Assembly (NCBI GenBank): GCA_036345935.2
Contig: JADWOT020000006.1
Span: 18,822,519 to 18,886,518, forward strand
Length of the DNA: 64,000 nt
Reading direction: 5' to 3'
DNA from: Taenia hydatigena
Lineage: Eukaryota > Platyhelminthes > Cestoda > Cyclophyllidea > Taeniidae
The notes under the pieces are model-generated. The model saw only the letters and a program-made list of their open reading frames with translations. It had not been told where the DNA came from and made no database searches. The number at the start of each line of letters is the position of its first letter. Position 1 is the first letter of the stretch. Positions 24,372-34,234 of the stretch are shown here, piece after piece. The translations under genes and the position numbers were made by a program.

Positions 24372-24713
24372 TTAATCCGGATGTTTGTGTTCATTTAACA
24401 TCCCTTTTAGTTTCTTGAGCTCATCCGCACCAATTCGTAGCCGGGTGTAGTTCTTATGGATCGTCGTATCAATGAGGTGACCGTAATTTAAATCGACAAC
24501 CGCGAAGGCATTTAAAGGGAGTACGGCAACAAATATGAAGCATCGCGACCAATGCGACTGATTATAGAGATTATAGAGAACAGTGACAAGTGAGAAGGCA
24601 TGATGATGAAAAAAGCTGTCTACACATGTATCAACTTGAAGCTGAAAGGCGTGAGAGCTGAGCTGACGAATAAAGCATGCCATACATCGAAAAATGATGA
24701 CAGCAAACATCAT
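24372..24713 (-). CDS. Possible small protein or last exon
   Basis: An open frame of 113 codons from ATG 24713 to TAA. Its C-terminal half is the convincing part: a hydrophobic stretch (CFIFVAVLPLNAFAVV) followed by a charged end (TTIHKNYTRLRIGADELKKL, ending EHKHPD). A good splice acceptor (TCTATAATCTCTATAATCAG) lies before 24557, so the true exon may be 24557 to 24372 (61 residues), with the N-terminal part being intron. ATTAAA lies 48 bases after the stop (24324-24319). One predicted membrane segment; I do not recognise the family. Confidence 0.35.
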   Translation of the reverse strand: MMFAVIIFRCMACFIRQLSSHAFQLQVDTCVDSFFHHHAFSLVTVLYNLYNQSHWSRCFIFVAVLPLNAFAVVDLNYGHLIDTTIHKNYTRLRIGADELKKLKGMLNEHKHPD

Positions 24714-25449
24714 AGACTTCCATGTACAATACAGTTTGGACCACCATTAGAGAGATTGTCGGTTTTTGTTTGTTTGGAGCCAAGCTTTGCATGCATGATG
24801 GACCACGTACATAGGGTCAACCAACTTTTATCGACACGACAATTGTAGGAAAGAGCCTCTTTCAAAACAGCCAGTACTAATAGATTACTTGACGAAGAAA
24901 AAGTTCTCTAAGGCAAGGTAGCGAGAGACTCCATGCCACATATATGATCCATGATAGAAATAGCACCTTAGGATAGGAGAACTGGGGGTACAACCTCACC
25001 GAAACCCTTACAGCCCTCCGATACTGCTTTAAGTGAGTAGCGCATTGTCTAGACATTAGATATCGTCTCAACTTTGAAGAGACAAAATTTCAGTGTTACC
25101 AGATTTGACAACCAAGGACTGCACAAATTGCACGTGATACGCCAACCCCAAGGATGTCTGTAATGTCATTTGTGATGAATGCAAAACAAACTGCTCCACC
25201 CGCATTACAAGCATTAAATGGTTATTAGGGCTTCAGCGAAGTCCTCGATTATAAAATTTTATCTGATTTTACAATGACGCTAATGGTGGTGCGAAATGCG
25301 TGGGAAAAAGTGTGGATTAAACTGCTCAATATTATAAGTTGTTAAGAAGACCTTTTGAATGGCAAGGCCTTGTGTTTAATGTTTAATTCGCTGATTACTT
25401 GTTTAGTGACTCGTATTGACTACACAAGAACTTAGGGCTGCACTTTCTT

Positions 25450-25544
25450 TGGTTGGCTTGGCCTGCAGGATCTCCGGCTACTCTGTACGTCGGTAGTACA
25501 TATTCTGCCATAGTACCGTACCTAGAGACGCTACATCGATGACA
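25450..25544 (+). repeat. Decayed copy of the 59.5-61 kb repeat family
   Basis: GGTTGGCTTGGCCTGCAGGA, then TACATATTCTGCCATAGTACC and GAGACGCTAC match the order of blocks in the copies at 59554-60502. Confidence 0.45.
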
Positions 25545-25950
25545 GCTAGAGCAGTCCAATCCCAAAAATCAACTCTATTTTCAAATCAAAATTGCTATAG
25601 ATCTGCCTGAAATAATAAGGCATCCGCCAAGTATGGGAGAATCTGCAACGACCTTTAACAGAACGGTTGGGAATGACATTTACTTTTAGCATTTACCCCA
25701 GTCTAGTATTCCTTAAGAATACTATAAACACCCAACGCGTTATTGGCTGTGAATAATATGAAAAATTTCGCTGAGAAGCTGCTTATGGCACGTGTCTGAA
25801 AATGTCAATTAAGTGGACGAGCGATGCCGTCTCCACCTCTCCACTAGCTGGATCAAATTTAGATCAACAGATGAACCTTGGCAGCGCTGATGAAGAAACA
25901 AGGTGACAATGAAAAACAGACGCTAGTCCTTAATCTCAGAAAACTATTTC

Positions 25951-26270
25951 GAATCCCCTCCTTCATTAAATGACTCTGCCTTTTACGACACTCGAGATAA
26001 GCAGCACATTTTCCCCTGCCCCAATACAGGTTCAAAACAGGACGAGACTCCAGGTTACGTACGATTGTGAAGAATGACCAGTGACGTTGCGGTCAAATAT
26101 TTTTACAACGTTATACAAATTCGATGACTGATGTGATTGTTTCGTGGGTGATTCGCTCACAGCATTGGCTACACTATGATGGCTGGCATGGGCGGTCGAC
26201 CAAGGGACGCCGTTTAAGGGAGGAGATGGGACTAGGTGATGTTTTGATTGGTTGTTTAATTCTTGGTTTT
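25951..26270 (+). repeat. Dispersed repeat R2, copy 1
   Basis: About 320 bp recognisably similar to 37871-38192 in the same orientation. Shared blocks include TTCATTAAATGACTCTGC / TTTATTAAATAACTCTGC, CAATACAGGTTCAAAACAGGA / AATACAGTTTCAAAACAGGA and TTGGTTGTTTAATTC / ACAGTTTGTTTAGCTT. The open frames across it differ between copies, so it does not look coding. No terminal repeats or poly-A tail seen. Confidence 0.65.
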
Positions 26271-28109
26271 GGTTACGTATGCACATAAGGCTCCGCTGGT
26301 GGAAATTTGCTGGGTAGGATGGCCTAAAGAGGACACTAGAAGCCGCCATCTCTTTCATTCGTTTGCAATACATATTCCACCCCAGTATTATGACTTCTTT
26401 CATCTTCAAGACCGCTACAATTGTGCTGTTTACCATTACTGAATGTATTTTTTGAACGCGTACGTTCTTTGTATCTTATATTTTCCCCAGGTCGAATTCA
26501 TACTTTTGAGCTAAATATTTCTCATTTATTCTATTTAAATGCCATCACGTGAGTCCGTTTAAAGTGTTACTTCTATACTTTCCAACTGGATGATAACGTC
26601 TGTCGCACCTTTTTTAATACACCGTTTGTTAAGAAAAGTGATTATTCTTTAACCATAGAGAGAGACTAAAGTCTTCCCAACTGTATGCATTGCATCCTCA
26701 ATATGCAATTATCAGGGCCACTCACATAATCTTCATTGGAATGGCGAGAAAGAATTTGGGATTTCATTCTGTGCTGTCAGATTGAACATTTTTTTTCTCT
26801 ACAGCGCGGTGCCAAAGTTGTACTTTCGGAGTCTCCACAACGTCACCAAAACGATCGACTTTGTGCCTCCTACTCTGCTATTGTAATTGACATGCTCATT
26901 GCGGAGCAGAGGCGAGTCTAAAATACTACCAAATTCTTCAGCATTATTTAGCATCTTAGCTTAAGCTAAGCAAGGAGATGGAAAGTCAATCTCAAAAAAC
27001 CCACTTTCTATCTCAGAATGGAGAAGAATTTTCTGAAGGTCACCTTAAGGACCCGCTCTTAAACGCTCTTTATGGTGTACCTTGATGACCGCAGAGGAAG
27101 AGGAGAGGTGGCACTTGCCTTAATTGCCATTATTATCATCCTCGCTTTGCTCTCATCTCACGCGCATTCAAATTTCCCTTTGCGGATCACAAGCTCCTCA
27201 CTACCGCGCACACACGCCACACAGGGTACACGAAAGTGGGACTGTAATCCAATTAGATGGGCTTCTGACACCATAATAAAGAAGCTTAATTGACAAGGAC
27301 TCAATCATTTTTCCATCTGCGTAGACAGCTGCAACTGGAAAGAGAATTAATGATGGCACGGTGAGTTGTAGCCCCTTTGTGTCACATCAACCAGGGACAG
27401 CAAGTAGGCGCCCATTTACTGTCTTTTCGTTTATGCTAATCAGGTGAAAACATGTTAGACACACTTCTTTTAATGATCTGTTTTATGGCTCTAATGATCT
27501 TTTTTTTACGAAATCAAATATGTGGTAGTGTTTAAGAGTTGTTCAAGTGCATCGCTAAATGAGGTCAAAAGTCAATGTTCCGCCTTTTAAACAACAATGA
27601 GTGCATAGTGTGATCCGTCTTAACCATACATAACCCTGCAAATTTGCTCCAAGTCTGTAAAACCATTTAAATTATTTAGTTGATGCTAATCGCAAGCAAC
27701 TCAGACTTCTCTGGCAAATGCTTGAATATGATTGGTTACAAAAGCAGCGCGATTGTTTAACTTTGTGTTCCTTTTCATTTTAAGACTTTCAAGAGAATCA
27801 GTTGTTTTTTTTAAATAATTGACATGTATTCTCATCCTGTAAAAGCATGGCCAATTAAGCAAGTAGAATTTGGAAGCACTGATCATTAAATAATGAGATG
27901 TTATAGCTACTTATTGGTCAATTCTGGATCCTCCAGCTTAACAACTAAACTTCTCTGCTGCCTATGAAAGCTCCACACTATGGTCAATCATACGTTCAGA
28001 GAAAATCCCAAACTGGATTTCATGCCTTTTCGTTATCCAAGTGTAGAGTTTCAAATGAGGCTTTGGTGCGATCAAGGCATCTGCTTGAGGTCATTAAATT
28101 GAACGCAAA

Positions 28110-28199
28110 TTAGAGTAGTTGCATCTCGAAATTTGCACTTGAATACGACCCCACGACTCTGCCATGTATACCCAGGTAAATCCTGTGCAAGGGCTTCCG
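28110..28199 (-). CDS. Possible last exon of a minus-strand gene
   Basis: Follows a strong acceptor (CTTCAATCTGCTTGTGACAG) and continues the upstream exon in phase 0 for 29 residues (RKPLHRIYLGIHGRVVGSYS, then SANFEMQLL) to a TAA. The intron between is only 68 nt (28200-28267), with GTAAGT at its 5' end. No polyadenylation signal was identified. Confidence 0.3.
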   Translation of the reverse strand, partial: RKPLHRIYLGIHGRVVGSYSSANFEMQLL

Positions 28200-28267
28200 C
28201 TGTCACAAGCAGATTGAAGAAATGGAATTTGTGCGGGGATTTGAAGGGCATGGGGTAATTAACTTAC

Positions 28268-28475
28268 CCACCACAAAAGTAATGTAACGTGGGTCTGATC
28301 CATTTTAGCGATCTCTATTAAATTTTCGTACAGTTTAGACAGTCTGGCTGGGCGCTTTGTGTACTCTTCTGGGTCGTACGTAGGGAACGTTCCGGTAGTT
28401 GATGGTCGAGGTAAGTAAACGAAAGGTTCACTTTTAAAAGACCTCCAGATCGCCAAATTAGCTTCATATCCGTGA
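28268..28475 (-). CDS. Possible internal exon of the same minus-strand gene
   Basis: Sixty-nine codons ending TGG|GTAAGT. The translation is strongly protein-like, with GYEANLAIWRSFKSEPFVYL, then PRPSTTGTFPTYDPEEYT and KRPARLSKLYENLIEIAK. There is no in-frame ATG, so an upstream exon is required; a candidate acceptor is CGGACCAG before 28475. Product not recognised. It stands divergently to gene D, about 480 bp from its proposed first exon. Confidence 0.4.
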
Positions 28476-28951
28476 CTGGTCCGACAACCACGTCAATTAT
28501 GGGACACATGGCTACAAAACTAGGAAACGTATTTATAGGCGCAGGTTCCTACCTTTAGTCCTGTCTTCATTTCTGCCTCATCACATACGTAGCTCGCTTA
28601 ACATTGGGACAAATTTCTTAATAAACAGAGAATATACTACTTTTATTTTCAAGTAGGTAAGCCACTCCTATACTTACTTATGCTCTTATATTTAAAGCTA
28701 ACTACTTTAAGGCGCAAAAGTGGCTAGCAAACAGCTACTAAGTCCCATGACTTCTTTAACACCTCTTGATATTCTAAGTCGCGATGAGTCAGCCTGCCTT
28801 CATTTTGCCATGAGTGATTGGTGACCCTTCAATCCGAGCCTTGTCGCATTTTGGAGGTGCTGGCACTTTCACTCGCTCTATTTATGAGGTGAGGGGAAAG
28901 TAGCCTTGAAGGATCCCTGTAAATTAGTCAGAAAGGAGTCCTAACGCAGAC

Positions 28952-29010
28952 ATGGCAACCGCAAATGTCTCCAAAACCTTTTTTGTGCAAATTCCCAGGC
29001 TCTCATCAAG
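28952..29010 (+). CDS. Gene D, proposed exon 1
   Basis: ATG 28952 opens 19 codons plus two bases (MATANVSKTFFVQIPRLSS), then TCAAG|GTATGC. The phase (two bases over) matches the single base that completes a codon at the start of the exon at 29773, joining as AGT. The N-terminus has Lys/Phe/Val character but lacks the family domain. Other exons inside the 762-bp intron are possible, and the exon is unproven without transcripts. Confidence 0.4.
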
Positions 29011-29772
29011 GTATGCACGGCGATTTGCATCCCAAAAGAAAGTTTAGTCTGCAGAGGGAAATAAGCATTTAAAGCACAGGCAATCAGAAAATAATCTCCT
29101 TGTGTGTGAGAGGATTTTGTCTCCGCTCGTGACAGCTACTTATCAAGAAGGTGCCAAATTTGGGAAGCATTTCGGTTATACGCGTCTGCGCAACTAGTCG
29201 CTTGTAATTTTATATGCAGCTAGCAGCACCATCAGTCTTGGCAGAGGAGCCAGGATTGCAACAGGGCGATTCTCCAACCGTCAGCCAGTCACTATAAGGC
29301 ATTCCATCATCCGTGAAGGTCAGTTAAAGGAGCGGATAAATTGAACAGATTTACAATCCCAAGCTTTAATGTTCTGCTCTATGTTCCCGATAAAATTTAT
29401 TAGAGCTGGGTCAGACTTTTTGGGCTATTATAATGAATTAAAAGGGGTAATTTGGAAATTAACTTTATTAATTAAACAATTACGCCATATTTGAGGGAAC
29501 GATGTGTCACACATACTAATATTCTCATCGAAAGCAGGAATTTTATTAGAAGCCCTTCTGGGGTTCCGCAAATAGTGGCAGTGCTTGTTGATTGGAAAAA
29601 GTCTGAATGAAACGAACCATCCGAAAGGCCTCACACTACTAATCTTGTCCAAAAAAATTATTCATGAACTATGGAAGTCATGTGTTATGAGCTCAATTGC
29701 ACTTAATTTTAAAAGAATATGATAATCTCAAAGCGCCGAAGAAGAATTCGCTTATTTCTTAATATCTTTTAG

Positions 29773-30340
29773 TAGACAAAAGTCCAATTCTTCACCTTCC
29801 CGCCGCCGAGGTCGTTCTTCCTCCTCCACGTCTTCCATGAAGGACGGCACAATGCGAACTGTTTTTGTCGACAGTTCTCTCATAAAAGGACATAGAAACC
29901 CCCGTGACTACCTGACACGCTCACAATCCTTGGTTCCCTATCCTCCGCATCGATATTATGACCGTCAAGGTAGCCCACACCGTGGCAGAAGTCCCCGTCG
30001 AACAAGTTTCAGCTACTCTAGCAGTAGCCGTGACAGCAGTAGTTCCAGCAGTACCTGCAGCAGAAGTAGCGGAATGCACGGAAAAGATGTCTCATTGGTA
30101 CGGCTGATCAAAGTTAATCCACGCGGTGGGAAAAGTTTGGCCAAGGAGGGCCGAATGTTTGTCTTTGACTCCAAGAAGTACAAGATTGAGGTACTGTCGG
30201 ACTATAGTAAAAAAGCTCATCATCATCAGGGTAACAAATCGGGCAACTGGTCAAAAGATGGGACTTCCTATGTAGTCTACAAGGGCAACAACCCTCAACC
30301 CATCTACTTGGTTGAACTGGAAAGTGGGGAAATGCACTAG
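29773..30340 (+). CDS. Gene D, main exon: family tail without N-terminal domain
   Basis: Starts after the acceptor TTTCTTAATATCTTTTAG; the frame is open through RQKSNSSPSRRRGRSSSSTS and continues through an internal ATG at 29837 to TAG at 30338-30340. With exon 1 the protein is 208 residues. It carries the family tail motifs in the family order: VFVDSS (50), VRLIKVNPRGGKS (129) and EGRMFVFDS (145), corresponding to FVSTDP, VRIFQLTPGN and GRMYYYSSN of gene C. Arg-Ser and poly-Ser stretches lie between. The C-terminal 60 residues (KKYKIEV, SYVVYKGNNP, IYLVELESG) look structured and are Lys/Tyr-rich. No PH/PTB-like domain is present, so it is a truncated or tail-only paralogue unless an exon was missed. 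Confidence 0.75.
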
Positions 30341-32878
30341 TCAGCCCAGAGGACGCTGTGTCTCGCCTATAGCCCAATGCTTGACGCTAAATACTTATTC
30401 GCATTAGTATAAATTTATTGTAATGTTACTTTCATCTGTCTTCTTTCGTACTTGTTTTTTAATAATATGTAACATAGAAGGTTAATATAAATCTAAAACT
30501 ACATCATATTTCCTTTGCGAAAAAATGTTGGCTTTCGGGCTGCTGAGAAAAGTCCACCAGTGCAGTTTGCAATCGCTTAGTCCTTTTAAAAGCCATACTG
30601 ATCAAAAATGTAATGCTCAAATGTCAACATGTTGCCTTGTAGCTTGATCTGATGCAACTATTCACCTTTCCTAAGCTGAAAAAGATTGCATTCTTTGCAT
30701 ATGTAATGCTGGTAGGCAATGCGATGACCCTCTCCATGTATCCCTCCATGATTATTTGTACATTCCATTTTTACACTTGACTCATTAGTTCAATGCCCCT
30801 TTTTGAGAAACCTATACGGAATGGGGGGTGTCAATTTGAAGCCTCAGGGGCGTAAAAAGTGCTAAACCTTATTTATTAGTTAAGAAAGCAAATCGCGAAA
30901 ATGGGTCTACTTATAACTTTAAAAGTAGTATGTGCACCCTTATGGTTATGTATGCGCAAGTGTGATTGAGATGCACCCACAACAGCTCAGCTTAAACAGA
31001 ATTGTCTTCTACTCATTTAATGCTAAAAATTGATGACACAAAAGGATGAAAGCACATTATTGGAGTCGTGAGTGAATTTTCCCTCAAATTAGTGAACATG
31101 ATTGGATGTTCTTTTAATAAAATTGCATCCTAATTATGCTCACAAATCCTGCTAAAATTGGTTTAGTCCATTAGGTTTCTCAAAATTTTAATATTGCTCC
31201 TAATAAGCAGTAGACCTTGGTACACTATTTTACAGCAAAAGTAGTGGATGTACTTACCGTAAACATTGGCAAACTCGCCAACGACCAAACAATAAATGGA
31301 CTTGTCCAAAAGGCGAGTAAATATTTCGAGTAGATATGCCCACAAATGAGCCACTGGAGTAAAGATTACAATGTATTTTATTGAAATGAAGGGTCTTGCG
31401 ACGTTTAAGAGAGAGACATTGGGAGGATGTCAACATACATAGTAAAATTGCTCGACCAATCAATAAAAGTTTGTAATCAGCATACATTTTGGGTTTTATA
31501 GGCACTTAAATAGATGGCTTTTCATGAGTCGAAAAAATTCGTATTTGTGTGTGTGTGTGTGCGTTTGCAATTTTTCTCTCATCCAATCTTGAGAAAGAGC
31601 TGTTGCTTCTATAGCAAATCAAGTAATTGATGAAGCTTTTTGCGTTGCGAAACTCAATTTGCTCCATCCTAACTGTGAAAGTTAAAATTATTGAGGAGAA
31701 GAGATTTGCTTTTAGAGACTTAATAGGGCTGTCGTTGATTCCCCTCATTCTTGCTGCATGGACCCCTTGGACGAGTCATAGGCATTTAAGAAAATAACAA
31801 TGCAAGGGAAGAATTCGTGGAAAAATAGGGCGCATTCCTTAGCAATTGCTCAAAGTAAATACCTTTACACCGCTATGATCTAGTCAACATCAAATACGCA
31901 CGCTACTGAGACTCATTTACTTCCAAAATAAGCCTAGAGTAGAATTTTCTCAGGCAGGAGGTAAGCTTAAACACATCCTTGCTACATTTTACGTAATGTC
32001 TTGATTTCCTTGGCCCAGCCTGCACGTCATGTCTAGCATTGACGTGTGCATTTTTGCATTTCACTTGTGAGGTGTGCACCTCACTCGGCTAATCCCGTCG
32101 TAGTTGGGGATGGCCTCAGTTAAAATGTTTTCTGGCACCGTTTAAATTGGCCGTTTAGCTAGTGCTAGCAATGACACACCTGAGCAGCGGTGGTGGACTT
32201 GCCTCTAACGCTTTGACAACAAAGGTCTTAGACTAAGTTCAATTGGAAGCTAAATTTTGACCTGGTCAAGTAAAACTCTTCCTAAGGTCGCATTTTTAAT
32301 TTAAAATGTCTTGCTTAAGTACCATTCTGCAAGGCTTTCGTACTAGTCATTATTTGACTCGAGACTTGAATTTTTCATATAGACGAATTTAAATCAACAC
32401 ATTCTTTAAATCTTTTGTTGTCACACAATCCAAAATTTTATCCTTTTTTAAAAACTTCAATACAAATAAGAGAATTTCACTAAAAAACATGAGGTAAACG
32501 AATTTTACTGCAGCTTTTTTTTGGAAATGAAGGAATTAAAGTGGAGCATTAGAATATTTTAGCAAGTCAAATGCCAGAACACTTGGCTTTAATAATTGTC
32601 AAAATTCATTGTTAAGACGAGAGTAGCAGAGTTAGCTGTTCATCACAACTCTGACAACCTGCGCTTCCAATTTCTCATGCCCATTATGCGAAGTGCCACA
32701 TGTAAACCTTGCTCTACTCTCACACACAATTCAGTCATCCATTGGCACAACTGGAAGGCCTCCATCATTAAGCTAATTATCTCCACACCCAATGAAGCCG
32801 CTGTGCTAGCTCCACTTGTCTGCCTACTGCTCGCCTACACTTGCCACCAGCCACGCTGCAGCGCGCTTTCACGACTCC
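30341..32878. other. Spacer between genes D and E
   Basis: No gene supported. TATAAATTTATTG near 30409 is only a weak polyadenylation candidate for gene D. A (TG)n microsatellite lies at 31546-31563. Immediately upstream of gene E the DNA is richer in C and A (32780-32878), consistent with a 5' UTR. Confidence 0.45.
31546..31563. repeat. (TG)n microsatellite
   Basis: Nine TG/CG units in uninterrupted purine/pyrimidine alternation. Confidence 0.7.
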
Positions 32879-34234
32879 ATGGATAAACCAGCAAAAGCCA
32901 CAAAGAGGAACAAGGAGGTGCAAATAAAGACACCCTTGCGCTTCCTTGATCATACAAAGTTGAAGAAACAACAGCAACTTGAGGCAGTATTGGAGCGAGA
33001 AAACTCATACCTACATACCCCAACCACCACCAGCTATATCGGGAAAATCTTTAATAATCGTATTGAATTTGGGGTAGAAAAGAATGCCAAAAAACCACCT
33101 GTCAAGAAGATAAAATTTTCACAGGTAGAAAGAATCATTCCAAATGACGATGCCCTTTGCGTTCATGTGGGCTGGCGGCAGGGTGCATCCGCCTCAGTGA
33201 CCTCTTTTGCGTTCACTGAAGAAAGCGCTTATAATGGATTTATAACCAATCTCGAGAAATCGCGAGGGTTCGCGCTGGACTCAAAGAATCGGGCAAATCA
33301 AAGTTCAAGAACGGGGACGCTCCAGGGCAGGAGTGCTTCTTCTCCCTCATCAGAATGGGAGGACTTGGAACAGGTCGCAACTGTTTCAGAGTCGCAAATC
33401 CATGGACGCTTGGCCACAGGCTATACAACGAGTTACATTGTTTGGGAGGAACCTGAAGTGAGAACTCACAATGATCTAATGTCCACCGACTTGCATATGC
33501 CGACGAATAATGCCCCTAGTACCTTCGAAATCAGTGATGTTGAAGAGGTGGATATTGTGCAACAGGGGGAGGAAGAGCAAAAGGTGACCAGTGAAAGCAT
33601 AAGTGAGGCACATCATTGCCCATGTTGTGTTCAGAGCTTCGGAATTAACCTAAAGCTTTCAAATCACCATCCCAAAGCTTACGCACCATCATCAGAGAAA
33701 GGCCAGTCATATGTGAACTTTCCTGTTCATTTGCCACAAAACTACAAGTGCTACCGTCCTCATCAGCCATGGACAGTGTCGTCGGTGACGAGGGATTCTT
33801 CTACTGATTACAATGAGTCCATGTTAAAGACCCTCGATGATAGCGAATCAATCATGATGTATCAGCCAAGATCACGACCCAGATCCCTTCCTCCACCAGT
33901 TCAGAGCTTTCAAGCTGTTTCTAGACCGGTGATACCAAGACAGAGACACCAGTCGATCCATCATCAGCAAAACTTTATGCCCCGAGTGACGCATATTCAT
34001 CAGCGAACATTGCCTGATGATTCGTCGTCATCTTCAGGCTATACCAGCTCCACCTTTCATGAAGATGGCCTCGAACTAGTCGTGGATCCCACAATTTCGG
34101 GGCAGTATATCCGAAACCAAAAACGCTTTGTGACAGGAAGGATGCACTCAAAGACTAGGAATGAAACAGTCTATCGCTACCGGAAAACTAACTCCAGTTT
34201 GCCTCGAATTCCTCGAGTACGAGATTATGACTAG
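32879..34234 (+). CDS. Gene E: PH/PTB-like domain protein, acidic-to-basic tail
   Basis: Intronless, 451 residues from ATG 32879 (the frame is open further upstream but without ATG). A basic N-terminus and a short Gln/Lys helix (KLKKQQQLEAVLER) precede the domain at about 52-127: SYIGKIFNNRIEFGV, VKKIKFSQVERI, ALCVHVGW, then SFAFTEESAYNGFITNL, the family strand-helix order. The middle is acidic, with a Cys/His cluster HHCPCCVQSFGINLKLSNHH at about 241; its spacing is that of a broken zinc finger. The last third is Ser/Pro/Arg/His-rich (DDSSSSSGYTSS) and ends PRIPRVRDYD, like gene B. No clear AATAAA until 34596. Function unknown. Confidence 0.8.
   Translation: MDKPAKATKRNKEVQIKTPLRFLDHTKLKKQQQLEAVLERENSYLHTPTTTSYIGKIFNNRIEFGVEKNAKKPPVKKIKFSQVERIIPNDDALCVHVGWRQGASASVTSFAFTEESAYNGFITNLEKSRGFALDSKNRANQSSRTGTLQGRSASSPSSEWEDLEQVATVSESQIHGRLATGYTTSYIVWEEPEVRTHNDLMSTDLHMPTNNAPSTFEISDVEEVDIVQQGEEEQKVTSESISEAHHCPCCVQSFGINLKLSNHHPKAYAPSSEKGQSYVNFPVHLPQNYKCYRPHQPWTVSSVTRDSSTDYNESMLKTLDDSESIMMYQPRSRPRSLPPPVQSFQAVSRPVIPRQRHQSIHHQQNFMPRVTHIHQRTLPDDSSSSSGYTSSTFHEDGLELVVDPTISGQYIRNQKRFVTGRMHSKTRNETVYRYRKTNSSLPRIPRVRDYD

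Larger units (their letters stand above)
18771..28951. other. Ten-kilobase spacer between genes C and D
   Basis: No firm gene. Separate entries cover possible minus-strand exons (21690-21872, 24372-24713, 28110-28475), two repeats (25450-25544, 25951-26270) and a hairpin (23944-23970). Single motif look-alikes (an LLDTG at about 21011 and a YADD at about 21705) have no surrounding domain. Remaining DNA is AT-rich with nothing I can name. Confidence 0.45.

Noticed and set aside
25951..26436. 134-codon minus-strand frame
   Set aside because: Lies over repeat R2, and the other R2 copy does not preserve the reading.
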